DNA of 64,000 nt from Embiotoca jacksoni (taxonomy: Eukaryota; Chordata; Actinopteri; Embiotocidae). The notes beneath the pieces are model-generated. The model was not told where the DNA came from, searched no databases, and saw nothing but the letters and a program-made list of their open reading frames with translations. Positions 1 through 13,436 of the stretch are shown here, one piece after another. The translations under genes and the position numbers were made by a program. Numbering within the stretch: position 1 is the stretch's first letter; each line of letters opens with the position of its first letter. Location of the stretch: contig JAKOON010000003.1 of the NCBI GenBank assembly GCA_022577435.1, forward strand, positions 4,293,501-4,357,500, read 5' to 3'.

Positions 1-483
1 TAACTAGTGGGGTGTTCTCCACATCTGTTCCTCTGAAACCCTGACTAGACGCACGCTGACTCGGCCACAGCTGCAGTTCACTGGCAGCGAAACAAATGCA
101 TTATACAGCAGGTCAGCTAGAAGTTGGGTTCGAGTTGAAAAAGTCACGAGGAGTGCAGCGTAAGATCATGTAGATTTAATGCTTGAGGAAGGCGGCACAG
201 GATTACTCCGTCCTGCTCCGTGGAGGGAATAACAAAAGAGTGACGAAAGAGAAGAAAAGATATACAGTAGTCAGCAATCAAAATCAGGAGATAAGTGCTG
301 GACCCAGTTGGACGTGGCCTTGCGAACCAGACATGACCTCATGCAGCGTTGCGAGATGAGTGTAAGGGCTCGAGCTGTGCTCTGAAGAGGATGATCTCAC
401 CTCCCCGTGCGGCCCGGCTCTTCACACTCTGCCGTTTAAGGTGCGTCAAGTACGTTCAACTTCCACCACTGAGCAACCATGTT

Positions 484-552
484 GACACACGCAGACACAC
501 ACCCGCTGCATGTCCACGCAGACACACACCCACTGCATGTCCACGCAGACAT
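484..552. repeat. Short minisatellite, unit about 27 bp
   Basis: A unit made of a cgcagacacacaccc part followed by ctgcatgtcca is repeated just over twice in tandem, with one base difference between copies. It produces the overlapping short open frames seen here on both strands, which look like chance frames. Confidence 0.6.
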
Positions 553-2523
553 GGTGGGTGCGAGCACAGTGAAGTTCTGTCTCTCCAAGCTCGGACGCCG
601 GCACAATGAGGTCCTTATTCGCCCTGCTCAAGGTCTTAACTTTCTGCGTCAGCCATGTTTACACACGCGAAACTTCAGAGGAGGAGGTCAAACACTGCGC
701 GACTCTGATCTAACGCTTGAAGCAGCGCAGACCGAGTCTCTGCTGCAGGGCGAAGCTTTGGGGCCTGGCTGGGATTAATGTCCACAGGAATCTTATTGTT
801 CAAGAAAAACAGAAACGAAGAGAAGCAGAGGACTGAAACTAACCACGCTGATGATTTTTTTTTTTAAATGGATTTAGTCTATGGTGTTAGATATTGGCAT
901 TACATGCTAGAAGCATGGCTCTATACGGATGGCTTTGACCCAGAATATACAAATCTGCATCATTTATGTTTTAATATTGATTGCCATGAAAGTTTGTACA
1001 AACATTGAGAACACTCAGCAGATAAATCCTACTCACATTAGTGATCACCAGGCTTTTCCTCTCGTGTCATCATAAGGTTGACATTTTTAGTTTTTAGTGA
1101 AATGTTTTGACAAACACTGATTTCCCCGTCAAGATGAATTGTCATCATTTTGTTAAGCCATTATCTTTTTTCTCTACAAAGTTAGATTTTTTCCAAATCT
1201 TTGGTTTAGAACTGCAACAATTTAGTAAATTAAAAAGTTAGCTGATCAAAAGAAAATCAATCACCAACTATTTTGATATTTAAGAAATAATTGTTCCAAG
1301 TTGTTTTTTAATAAAAAATTTTTTATCTGATTCCAGCTTCTTAAATGTGAATATTTGTTGGTGTATTTAGTTCTCCTTGATAACAAACTGAATATGTTTT
1401 GGTTGTGGACTGCTGGGGACAAAATAACACATTCTACCTTGGAAACACTACTTTCTGACATTTTTAAAGACCAAATAGCTCATTGATTATTCAATAAAAT
1501 AACTGACATGAATCAATACTAAAAATAACTATCAGTTGCAGACATACTTTAACTCATGACAAATAACTGCACATTGAATGGCATTCCCATCACCCTCTAG
1601 TTTCCGAAGCCTCAAAGCACAGCTGTAGACTTTCTGATGTTTTATTCAGTAAAAAAATGTATTGAGAAATAACTGAGTAGTTTCATGCCTTGTTCAATCT
1701 ATTATGGTACACAACAGAGAAAAACTGAAAATCCTCACATTTAACCATCAAAGTTTTGATATTTTTGCTGATAAAAAACTTTGCAAGAAATTCCTGATTA
1801 ATTATCTATAAGCCAGATTTTTTGTAGTTAGTTGATCTCAGTGGACGTCTCTCCCTGAGCATCAACCAACCCATACTTCCCCTAAATCTCTCTCTCTCCA
1901 TGTGGAGCATCAACTCGGCTGCTTTTCTTGGTGCTCCAACAGCTGGCGGCGTCCCAGCGACGCTGCTTTCAGCACAACATGTTTTTTCTCTACGTTTTTT
2001 CTGGCCAGAGTGGAAAGAGGACGGGACGGTGTCTTAAGGAGGAGAAAAAACAAAACAGCAACAGGGAGCTAGTTTGTAACCTGACAGCTAAATGAATCTC
2101 ACACAAACCTGCTTAAACAGGGAACATAAGGGGAAAGTCTGACTTCAGCAGAACACATCCTGTGTGTCATCTATTGGGAGTAAAACACCACAAAAAAGAA
2201 ACTCACAAGTTAAACTGGTCTGCTGACACAAGCGTCGCTGTACACTACTGATCTCAGTGCTCGTACTGCGTCTTGTCTGATGAAGCCCTGCAGGTCTGAC
2301 AACAGAGAGCTCAGACATCAGTCCACACCGGCGATCAGATCAAGTTTAGACAAAAAAAAATAAATCGTGGGGAATGTTTGTGAGGGGAAAAGAGGAGGCG
2401 GGAGGAGTCTGCTCTCCGAGAGCACGCCTAATCGTTTTCATGCTCAAAAGCCAGCCCAGGTGTTTGAGCCACAGATATGATGTAACAGCCCCTTCTTCAA
2501 TCATCCCCCCCGCCCTCCTTCCC

Positions 2524-2532
<9 letters not shown>

Positions 2533-2590
<58 letters not shown>
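2533..2590. repeat. (CA)n microsatellite
   Basis: Uninterrupted CA dinucleotide tract of about 29 units inside the presumed sort1 intron 1. Confidence 0.95.
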
Positions 2591-2592
<2 letters not shown>

Positions 2593-4221
2593 AAGAAGAC
2601 TACCCTGTGGAGCTCTGCGGCGTTTGGACAGAGTTGTTATTCTTGAACATTCCCCTTGACATCAGGGTCATGCTTCCTATTACAACGTGTTCAGCAGCAG
2701 TAAAGGAGCACGATTTGTTGTTTGATCTGGTGAAGGATAACGACTGAAAGAGATGAAGGAGAGGAGAAAAAAAGGGGTGATATTTTTTTTTTTTTAAAGG
2801 CAGACATTGAAGAATTGGAAACCAGGCAGCCACTCCTTGTTGATCCCACGTATGAGACTGAAAGACGCGACTCAGATGTGATCACCTGTGTTCCCAGCCT
2901 GGAAGAACACAACTGAACCGTTACATATGTCTGCGGTTACATTCACACAGCACGGTTAGTCCACCACGGCATCATAAGCCAGAGTCTGATGACCTACATT
3001 AATCAGGATCAAATAAAAAAAACATCTGAAGACATGGGACAATCTAAGTAATTATTTGATAATAACCACTTTTTGAGTTACAAATTCAAAGTTCTCTAGT
3101 CGTTGCTATAGTTTCTGTTTATTGTATTGTTGTATGCTGGCCTAAAACTGCAACTATCTGTAAAATTATTGATTTGTAAGCAGAAAATTGATCTGCAACA
3201 ATTTAGATCCTTAATTAAACATTCTTTTTTATTTTAAATCAAAATACTAAACGATTCTTTAGTTTTAGCTTCTCTTGAGGTTTTGTGCTGCTGTTTTCAA
3301 TAAAATGAACCCTTTATGAAACATGTGGTAGACTAAACAATTGATCGATTAGTCAAGAAAGTGACAGAAAAAGAGGGAATGGAAATAAACATTAGTTTCA
3401 GCCCTGAGCGAGTCCTGTTGGGCTAAACAGGCCAAACTTCTCTGTAACATCTTGAAGACCAAAATAATGGGGGGAAAAAATGCAGGAGATTTTATTGGGG
3501 TTGCAACTAATTGCTGTTCTTGGTTTTGACTATTCTGCCAGTTGTTTGATGGATTCAAAAGTTTATTGATGGAAACTACAAAACTGTGAAAAATCTTAAA
3601 CTTCTCGTATCACATTCATTTAAGTCCTGAACTCAAATAAACTGAATTATATTTCATGACAAGGAAATCATTCAGCACATGTTTGGCACTTTGACAGTTT
3701 CAATAGTTTGATTATCCAAGTAGCTTTTAGATCGACTGATTGATTAATCAACTAATCGTTTCACCTATTATTGACAGATTTAACAGCAGTTCCCACCTGT
3801 CCTCATTCAATTAGAAGATGCTGTCAAATCATACAGCAACATTTATGATGTTGAGGTGGTCAAGTTATCATGATGGTTGCTTGATGTGATATTAAAATGA
3901 TTGGAAGGGGACTTTATGAGCAGCTCCACGAGGAGTTAATAATGATAATATATATATATATATGTATATTTAGAAGCTTAAACACTTTTCTAAACAGAAT
4001 ACAAAGTTATTTGCAAAACTAAATAAAGCATCAAAATCCATAACACCGCACTTGCGAGAATGCCTTTGTATAAAAGTAGTGATTTAAAGGATCGCAGTGA
4101 TATTCAGTGAGTGACCACAGTCAGGCTTGTGCATGAGTCCAGTCCAACATCTGCAGCTGACTGTTTTCACCCTGAGACCGACTGAGTTTAATCTGATTTT
4201 TGTGGGATTAAATTCACTTAC

Positions 4222-4458
4222 AGTGTTGGTGTTGTTCAGCAGCGCTGCTTCTGTTCCACTCAGGGCTGTGCATGTCTGTTCATTCAGTCCTGCGCTGCGT
4301 CTCGGGAGCTCCGTCCTCGCCAAACTATGTCGCTCCTCATCACTTCCCAACTCCCTCGGCATCCTCCTCAGACCTGACAAGTTTTCTCCGGGCTGCGGAA
4401 GTCTGCCCAAAGAACACGAAAACAACCCGAGCGCCACAAAGCAAGATACGGAGATCAT
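4222..4458 (-). CDS. sort1: Sortilin, first coding exon (partial gene)
   Basis: The exon encodes 79 residues from an ATG at 4458 to a GTAAGT donor just past 4222, phase 0. Residues 1-18 form a hydrophobic signal peptide. Next comes a basic, variable stretch ending in PRRSAG, which matches the sortilin propeptide's furin-type site (RRSA). A cysteine ten residues on and an L-x-NNT end sit where sortilin has its first beta-propeller cysteine and LANNT segment. Sortilin is a Vps10p-domain sorting receptor cycling between Golgi, endosome and surface. The rest of the gene is outside the window. Neighbour order supports the call: in human, SORT1 lies just downstream of PSMA5 on the same strand, as here. 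An ATG about 80 bp upstream in another frame gives no sortilin-like sequence. The family is inferred from one divergent exon plus synteny. Confidence 0.68.
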
Positions 4459-4531
4459 GGCTGGACTGCAGACTGAGAAAGTTGGAGCTCTGCAGCAAGA
4501 CGAAACTCAATCGTCCCACCAGTTGGCTCCA

Positions 4532-4642
4532 CATGCCGCCCCCCTCCTTCCGCCCCCCCATCAACGAAACGCATCTTCAATAACGGCCCATCCACTGCGG
4601 CACGGGATTGGTCAGGACCAGAATAACCCGCGCTCTCATTGG
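4532..4642 (-). promoter_or_regulatory. sort1: Putative sort1 promoter
   Basis: Upstream of the sort1 start the minus strand reads GC-rich with two GGGCGG-type boxes (4532-4560) and two CCAAT boxes (4607-4611 and 4638-4642). There is no TATA box. This is a typical housekeeping-type vertebrate promoter. The transcription start is not defined. Confidence 0.5.
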
Positions 4643-5494
4643 GCGACAGGAATCTTCTTCAGATGAATGTCAGGTGTTTTCTGGTGTTACGCTGCCCCCT
4701 GGTGGAGAGACGGCGCACAGGCCACAAAACACAAAGACTGGAAAGTATTCTCTGAATTTGCTTAGGATTCAAACAAAATGAAGGAAAACACAACAGACTG
4801 CAAAACACGAAAAGGATTAGTTTACTTTTTACTCTGAAACATACAGCATACTGTATATAGTATCTTCCTGTTTACGATATTTATGGTCTAGTCTAGTATA
4901 TTTATTGTATATTCTGTAGATACTGTATAAATATTGTGTATACATTTTTAAACATATAGTGTTTCTGAATTTATTGATAATATGGTAAACAATGACTCAT
5001 CAAAAAGTATATTCACACGGTGATTGTGAGAAACTTTTTTTTCTCTATTCATTTTACTGGGGATTAAACTAAAAGTAGTTACAAGCCACTTTAAGAAACT
5101 TGCAATATTAATTTATTAATGTGTTCAGTTGTATTCCTTGTCTGATAACCTCTACTACTGCTGTCAGTTATGGGCTTTAATATATGACATATTAACTTGA
5201 TGCATGTTCCCAGTAGTAGCATCTTCTGCTACGCTTTTATACATCAGTTATTAGCTGTCAATAACCATAACTTGCAGAAATAAAGGCAGCGTGTAAACTG
5301 TATTGAAGATAAACTGTGACTACATTACACTTTTTTTTGTTCCTGAAATAAGCCCTACGATGCGTGCGACCGGAGAAATAGCTTTGGATAAACACGCGGT
5401 TTAGTTTCTGTGTCCTCAAGCTCGTTACTTTGTACTAAACTACATGTATTAACCCCAAATGTACAGCGCAACTCAAAACACAAGAAAAACTCAA
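4643..5494. other. Spacer between sort1 promoter and psma5 3' end
   Basis: AT-rich sequence of about 0.85 kb with no coding similarity and no recognisable RNA gene. Confidence 0.6.
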
Positions 5495-5515
5495 AAGAAA
5501 TTCTGAATAGAACAG

Positions 5516-5521
5516 TTTAAT
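5516..5521 (-). terminator. psma5: psma5 polyadenylation signal (ATTAAA)
   Basis: The minus strand reads ATTAAA about 310 bases after the psma5 stop codon, giving a 3' UTR of roughly 330 bases. It is the first standard signal seen downstream of the stop. Just before it in the transcript is a G-rich segment (5548-5571). Confidence 0.55.
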
Positions 5522-5827
5522 CGTAGTACTGATTCGTAACAAAAACGCCCCCCCCACCACCCTCCCCCCCCTGCTTTTTTCCTGCCGCTCAGTTGTAGGC
5601 GCTGGTCGGACTCATGTACACAGATGTACACACACGGAGAGACAGGAAGTAAATTAGCACACATTGCAAATAGAAACCTGACGTATTCCAAAAAAATTCT
5701 GAATGCAGATTGAATGAGCATGTGCTGTTGGAAAGTTGTGGTTGTGTTGTGACATTCGGCCCAGGTGCACCTTCACGTCCTCTCCTCTGCTGCCCAGAAC
5801 TCAAACCAAGATCAGGTCTTTTCTGCT

Positions 5828-8834
<3,007 letters not shown>

Positions 8835-9046
8835 CTTTTACCGTTTAACAAAGGATCTGCAAACACAGAGAAATTGTTCATATAAGACTATTGTACTGTA
8901 AAAACAAGTCGTAGTAACTATAAAAAGTCAAGTCGAGTCTTTGATTTGAAGTTGGGTTATTAGCAGGCTAGTTAGCTACCGAGCAAGCGTGCTAGCTAAC
9001 AGGGCTTAGCTAGTTACAGAAAAACTGCACGTAAAATCATCTTACG

Positions 9047-9697
9047 CGCCTAACACTAATACTCCGTCAATATAATACTGTTTAAGAGAATATACGTGCA
9101 AAATGTTGCAACCTTCTTCTAAATAATTGTACTTAAAAGACTAATTTATCGTCAGCCACAAACCCTTGAATGAGTTCGCTTGTTTCAGGGGAAGCGTCTG
9201 AGGTGTAACATCTAAACGCGCCGGTTGTCAGCAACTCAGAAACAAAGGTTCCGCGTCTGCAGGGATTTCAGCAAAGCGACTTTTTGTTTTTAACCAGAGG
9301 AAATTATACTGCTGTAGAATAACTTGATACTGATATAAAATAAAACGAATCTATTTTTTACTTTTACATAATTTTAGTTTTTAGTATAATGTGGTAAAAT
9401 CGACGATAAAAAGAAATAGTGAAGAATTAAAAATTGCTGTAAAAGCTGGTTAAATAAAATAACTAGAATAGAAATAGTGGCTGGGATTCTGTAAATTACC
9501 CTGTTTTGTCTTTTTCACGTGAACAAGTCAAGATAAAGACTACATCACAATCATGCAAACCAGACTGGAGTGATCACAATAATTATGTTATATGAGGCTA
9601 TTGACCGGTAAAGACCATTCAAAATTATAAAAAAAAAAAATTCACGACTCAGGTTTATTATGCATCATTTGGAGCTCATTTTCCTCAATCAAATATA
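9047..9697. other. psma5 upstream region and spacer
   Basis: Probable psma5 promoter area near 9.05-9.25 kb (slightly GC-richer, no TATA box), then AT-rich spacer up to the tRNA gene. No further gene was seen. Confidence 0.4.
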
Positions 9698-9769
9698 TCC
9701 CATATGGTCTAGCGGTTAGGATTCCTGGTTTTCACCCAGGCGGCCCGGGTTCAACTCCCGGTATGGGAA
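9698..9769 (+). tRNA. tRNA-Glu (anticodon TTC)
   Basis: A 72-base cloverleaf. The acceptor stem pairs TCCCATA (9698-9704) with TATGGGA (9762-9768), with discriminator A at 9769. The anticodon stem is CCTGG/CCAGG around the loop TTTTCAC, anticodon TTC at 9731-9733. The D-arm A box (TGGTCTAGCGGTTAGG) and T-arm B box (GGTTCAACTCC) form the internal RNA polymerase III promoter, and a TTTT terminator follows at 9775-9778. CCA is not encoded, as is usual in eukaryotes. Confidence 0.96.
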
Positions 9770-10177
9770 TGAGGTTTTGAGCTAAAACTCAATAAATAGA
9801 TCAATAAAACTAAACCTGATATTGGTCACAACCCTGGTGGACAACTGTGTTTCAGCATGTCGTAGCAGCTGACAGCCACACAGTGTCCTCATTCAGTTGA
9901 ATTAGTAGATCAGCGACCAACTGCTTACTTTAACTAAATGTTGGAAGCAGTGTTTGCATTATAGTGTACTTTCAAACGTGTTTTGTATGATGCGTGAAAA
10001 AAACACGGATGTTCCTAAGTATCTTCCTAAGATTTTCCATTAAAACATACTGCATTCAGAACTCAGAACTCACCTCTGGCAAAATCCATCACACAACAAT
10101 AACACCGTTGTCTGTTTTTCTTGTTTGTTTAAATATAAAAAATAAACATAAAAAAAAACTTTGCACTACTGTTTAGT

Positions 10178-10346
10178 TAGTTTTAATTTAATTATTCTAT
10201 TTTATTCAATTTATTGTATATACTGTGCATTTTTATATTTAATATTTTTTACTGTTATTTTATTACTTTCCTGTATCTATAAATACTGCTGTAGCGGAAA
10301 AAAAAAATCCCTTTGGGGATTAATAAAGTAACTATCTATCAATCTA
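10178..10346 (+). mobile_element. 3' tail of a LINE-like retroposon (remnant)
   Basis: AT-rich sequence ends in a short hairpin (TCCC-TTT-GGGGA) followed by TTAATAAAGTAACTATCTATC. A hairpin plus an ATCT-type repeat tail is typical of the 3' ends of fish non-LTR retrotransposons. Only the tail is present. The family cannot be named from this alone. Confidence 0.45.
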
Positions 10347-10549
10347 AAGCAAACTAAATCTGAGTGCATTGAAAATGTCTCGCGTACAGTAAAAACACTG
10401 GGATATGAGTAACTGTATCTGCCAACATTAAAGGCTACCATTGCATTACAGATGGTGTGTGCAACATCTTTTTTTTGTTGCTTGTTGCAAGCATGCACGA
10501 TATTGGATGTTGTGCCGATATCCGATATGCTGATATACACTGCTTAAAA

Positions 10550-10576
10550 AAATAAAGGGAACACTTAAACAACACA
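10550..10576 (+). repeat. Tc1 left inverted-repeat core
   Basis: Begins AAATAAAGGGAACACTT. It is identical over 27 bases to the reverse complement of 12063-12089. Confidence 0.9.
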
Positions 10577-10830
10577 ATGTAACTCCAAGTCATCACACTT
10601 CTGGGAAATCAACCTGTCCAGTTAGGAAGCAACACTGATTGTGAATCAATTTCACCTGCTGTTGTGCAGATGGAACAGACAACAGGTAGAAATGAGGCAA
10701 TTATCAAGACAACCCGATAAAGGAACGGTTCTGCAGGTGGTGACCACAGACCATTTCTCTGTCCTCGTCCTTTCTGGATGATTTTTGGTCCCTTTTGCAT
10801 TTTGCCGGTGCCCTCACCACTAGAGGTAGC

Positions 10831-11898
10831 ATGAGGCGGTGTCCACAACCCACAGAAGTTGCTCAGGTCGTGCAGCTCATCCAGGATGGCACATCAATGC
10901 ACGCTGTGGCAAGAAGGTTTGCTGTGTCTGTCAGCACAGTGTCAAGAGCACGGAGGAGATACCAGGAGACAGGCCGGTCCACCAGGAGACGTGGAGGGGG
11001 ACGTAGGAGGACAACAACCCAGCAGCGGGACCGCTATCTGCTCCTTTGTGCAAGGAGGAACAGGAGGAGCACTACCAGAGCCCTACAAAATGACCTCCAG
11101 CAGGCCACTAATGTGCATGTTTTTGCTCAAACTGTCAGAAACAGACTCCATGAGGGTGATACGAGGGCCCGACGTCCACAAGTGGGGTCTGTGCTTACAG
11201 CCCAACACCGTGCAGAGCGATTGGCATTTGCCAGAGAACACCAAGATTGGCAGCTTCTCCATCGGTGCCCTGTGCTCTTCACGGATGAGAGCAGGTTCAC
11301 ACTGAGCACATGTGACAGACGTGACAGAGTCTGGAGATGCCGTGGAGAACGTTCTGCTGCCTGCAACATCCTTCAGCGTGACCGGTTTGGCGGTGGGTCA
11401 GCGATGGTCTGGGGAGGCATTTCTTTGGAGGGCTGCACAGCCCTCCATGTGCTAGCCAGAGGTACCCTGACTGCCATTAGGTACCAGGATGAGATCCTCA
11501 GACCCATTGTAAGACCATATGCTGGTGCAGTGGGCCCTGGGTTCCTTCTGATGCATGACAATGCTCGGCCTCATGTGGCTGGAGTGTGTCAGCAGTTCCT
11601 GCATGATGAAGGCATTGATGCTATGGACCGGCCTGCCCGTTCCCCAGACCTGAACCTAATCCAGCACATCTGGGACATCATGTCTTGTTCCATCCACCAA
11701 CGCCACGTCGCACCACAGACTGTCCAGGAGTTGACTGATGCTTTGATCCAGGTCTGGGAGGAGATCCCTCAGGAGAACATCCGTCGTCTCGTCAGGAGCA
11801 TGCCCAGGCGTTGTAGGGAGTGCATACAGGCACGTGGAGGCCTCATTTTGACTTGTCTTGAGGAATTTCCACAGAAGTTGGATCAGCCTGTGATCTGA
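10831..11898 (+). CDS. Tc1/mariner-family transposase
   Basis: An uninterrupted 355-codon frame. I chose the ATG at 10831 because the helix-turn-helix domain starts there (MRRCPQPTEVAQVVQLI); an in-frame ATG 12 codons upstream is less likely. Residues 1-50 form the first paired-like helix-turn-helix. A basic RRRGGGRRR stretch (52-60) stands at the usual GRPR/nuclear-signal position, with a second DNA-binding part to about 125. The DDE nuclease domain shows FTDESRF with D152 and MHDNARPH with D243. At the third catalytic position the expected glutamate (as in SPDLNPIEHLWD) is Q278 (SPDLNLIQHIWD), with the correct 34-residue DD34 spacing. The enzyme is therefore probably inactive for cutting although the frame is intact. 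The neighbouring WPARSP motif is also altered (RPARSP). Confidence 0.93.
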   Translation: MRRCPQPTEVAQVVQLIQDGTSMHAVARRFAVSVSTVSRARRRYQETGRSTRRRGGGRRRTTTQQRDRYLLLCARRNRRSTTRALQNDLQQATNVHVFAQTVRNRLHEGDTRARRPQVGSVLTAQHRAERLAFAREHQDWQLLHRCPVLFTDESRFTLSTCDRRDRVWRCRGERSAACNILQRDRFGGGSAMVWGGISLEGCTALHVLARGTLTAIRYQDEILRPIVRPYAGAVGPGFLLMHDNARPHVAGVCQQFLHDEGIDAMDRPARSPDLNLIQHIWDIMSCSIHQRHVAPQTVQELTDALIQVWEEIPQENIRRLVRSMPRRCRECIQARGGLILTCLEEFPQKLDQPVI

Positions 11899-12062
11899 TT
11901 TTTCCACTTTTATTTTGAGTATGATTCTGAATCCAGACCTCCATGGGATAATGATTTTGATTTCCATTGATCATTCTTATGTTATTTTGTTCTCAACACA
12001 TTCCACTAAATGTAATGAATAAAGATTTTCAACTGGAATATTTCATTCATTGAGATCTAGGA

Positions 12063-12089
12063 TGTGTTGTTTAAGTGTTCCCTTTATTT
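12063..12089 (-). repeat. Tc1 right inverted-repeat core
   Basis: Perfect reverse complement of 10550-10576. The last bases beyond it differ from the left end. Confidence 0.9.
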
Positions 12090-12103
12090 ATTTGATTGCA
12101 GAT

Positions 12104-12864
12104 GCTGATACTGGTAGTTACAACTATACACACATATTTTATTGTTATTTTACAAATTTGTCATGATATGGAACCTTAATATAAGCAATACAATTGGTAG
12201 TGCGATGTGACGCCTCCTTGCATGACTGACACAAATTTTAAAACCTTAATCAGCCGATACCAATGACATGTAAATATTATCAGGCATTACAAGCAGGTTG
12301 ATGGGTGTGGAGCCAATTCCCTTACTTTGAAGTGGTGTAAGAAAATGATCATTTATTGTAAGATTTGGATGAAACTTTTAATTAAAAAAATGTACTGTCA
12401 TATACATTTTGTAAAAATAAAAGAAAAAAATACTGCATTTGCATTTTGAACGAATATTGGTGAAGTATAATTAGGCTGTGAATAACACGTTATCATGTCT
12501 CCACTGCAGAAAAGTAATCCTATACCACTGCCAGTAGATTAATGCCATTTAATTTATCATGTGTAACTTTGTCATCCATATGACACAACCAGGGGAGCGC
12601 AGTAGAGTTAGATGCTGTAGTGTAATAAGTGAAGTGAGGGGTTTTGTGGGAGGAGAGGTGTCAGGTTTCGTCTCCCGGGTGGGATCCATTCTGTTCGGGC
12701 TTGTTTTGGTTCTGTGTCGGAGTCGTAACGCGGCGCTGCGTGATGCATCTCTTCAGACACTGAAATCCGACTAAATAAAGTCCTGCTGCAGTGGCGGGTA
12801 CACAAACAGGACGTCTTTTCTGCAGGGCTCACTGACACGGATCCGTACGCTTTCAACTGTCAAC
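12104..12864. other. Repeat remnant and mxra8 upstream region
   Basis: The first 200 bases continue the older GATA/CCGATA-rich repeat interrupted by the Tc1 element. From about 12.6 kb the sequence becomes GC-richer and probably holds the mxra8 promoter and 5' UTR. No TATA box or gene was recognised. Confidence 0.4.
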
Positions 12865-13348
12865 ATGAGGAGCGAGAGGGAGGACGTCATTTTTCAGGCT
12901 CTCCTGTTAATCTACAGTGAGTAGGCTGGAGTTAAACACTGGTTTGCTTTTGTTACATTAAGTTTTGTGCATTAAGTATGATAATATCATTTCATCATTT
13001 TAAAAGTCAGCCTCTGATTCTGTTTCCACAAACACATCAAGATAAGTAGACTCTTCTTCTCTGAAATAACTTCTTCTTTTTTTTTCTTGCACTGGATGAT
13101 GATTTTAAAGTTTTTTAATTATTCACGTTTGAATACATTTTCGGATATGTTGTTGTTCACTTGACCATCTCCAGGCTCATATTAAAGCCAGACTCCGCTT
13201 TCCTCCCAGCTTCACATTCGATACACTCACATTCCTGTCAGATTAGTATCACAGAGTCAAATCCTAACAAATCAGGACGGTGTATGAATTTGTTTAAAAT
13301 CAATGCGCATTGTTTCCAAGGGAAGTTTCTGTTCCTGCTCCACTGACC

Positions 13349-13389
<41 letters not shown>

Positions 13390-13400
13390 GCGAGAGAAAG

Positions 13401-13436
<36 letters not shown>

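Larger units (their letters stand above)
1..4221 (-). other. sort1: Start of sort1 intron 1 (continues off the left edge)
   Basis: This is non-coding sequence downstream (minus strand) of the sort1 first coding exon. I looked on the minus strand for the next sortilin exon, which should encode a motif like GSVSLSWVGD, and did not find it. Intron 1 therefore probably leaves the window. The stretch holds a short minisatellite near 0.5 kb, a (CA)n tract near 2.55 kb and a short TA tract near 3.95 kb, and is otherwise plain AT-rich DNA. Confidence 0.55.
10538..12103 (+). mobile_element. Full-length Tc1-like DNA transposon
   Basis: An element of about 1.57 kb with inverted ends and one transposase frame. 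A 27-base core is perfectly inverted at both ends (10550-10576 and 12063-12089). The left end reads TA-CACTGC, as expected for Tc1 elements inserting at TA. The right end has drifted (GCAGATGC instead of a clean GCAGTG-TA). It sits inside or next to an older repeat rich in GATA/CCGATA motifs. The near-perfect inverted ends and intact frame suggest a fairly recent insertion. Confidence 0.9.

Noticed and set aside
349..778. Overlapping plus and minus open frames around a minisatellite
   Set aside because: They are created by the short tandem repeat and have no recognisable domain or splice structure.
4127..4666. 179-codon plus-strand open frame
   Set aside because: It is the opposite strand of the sort1 first exon and promoter, and its composition and lack of family similarity fit a shadow frame.
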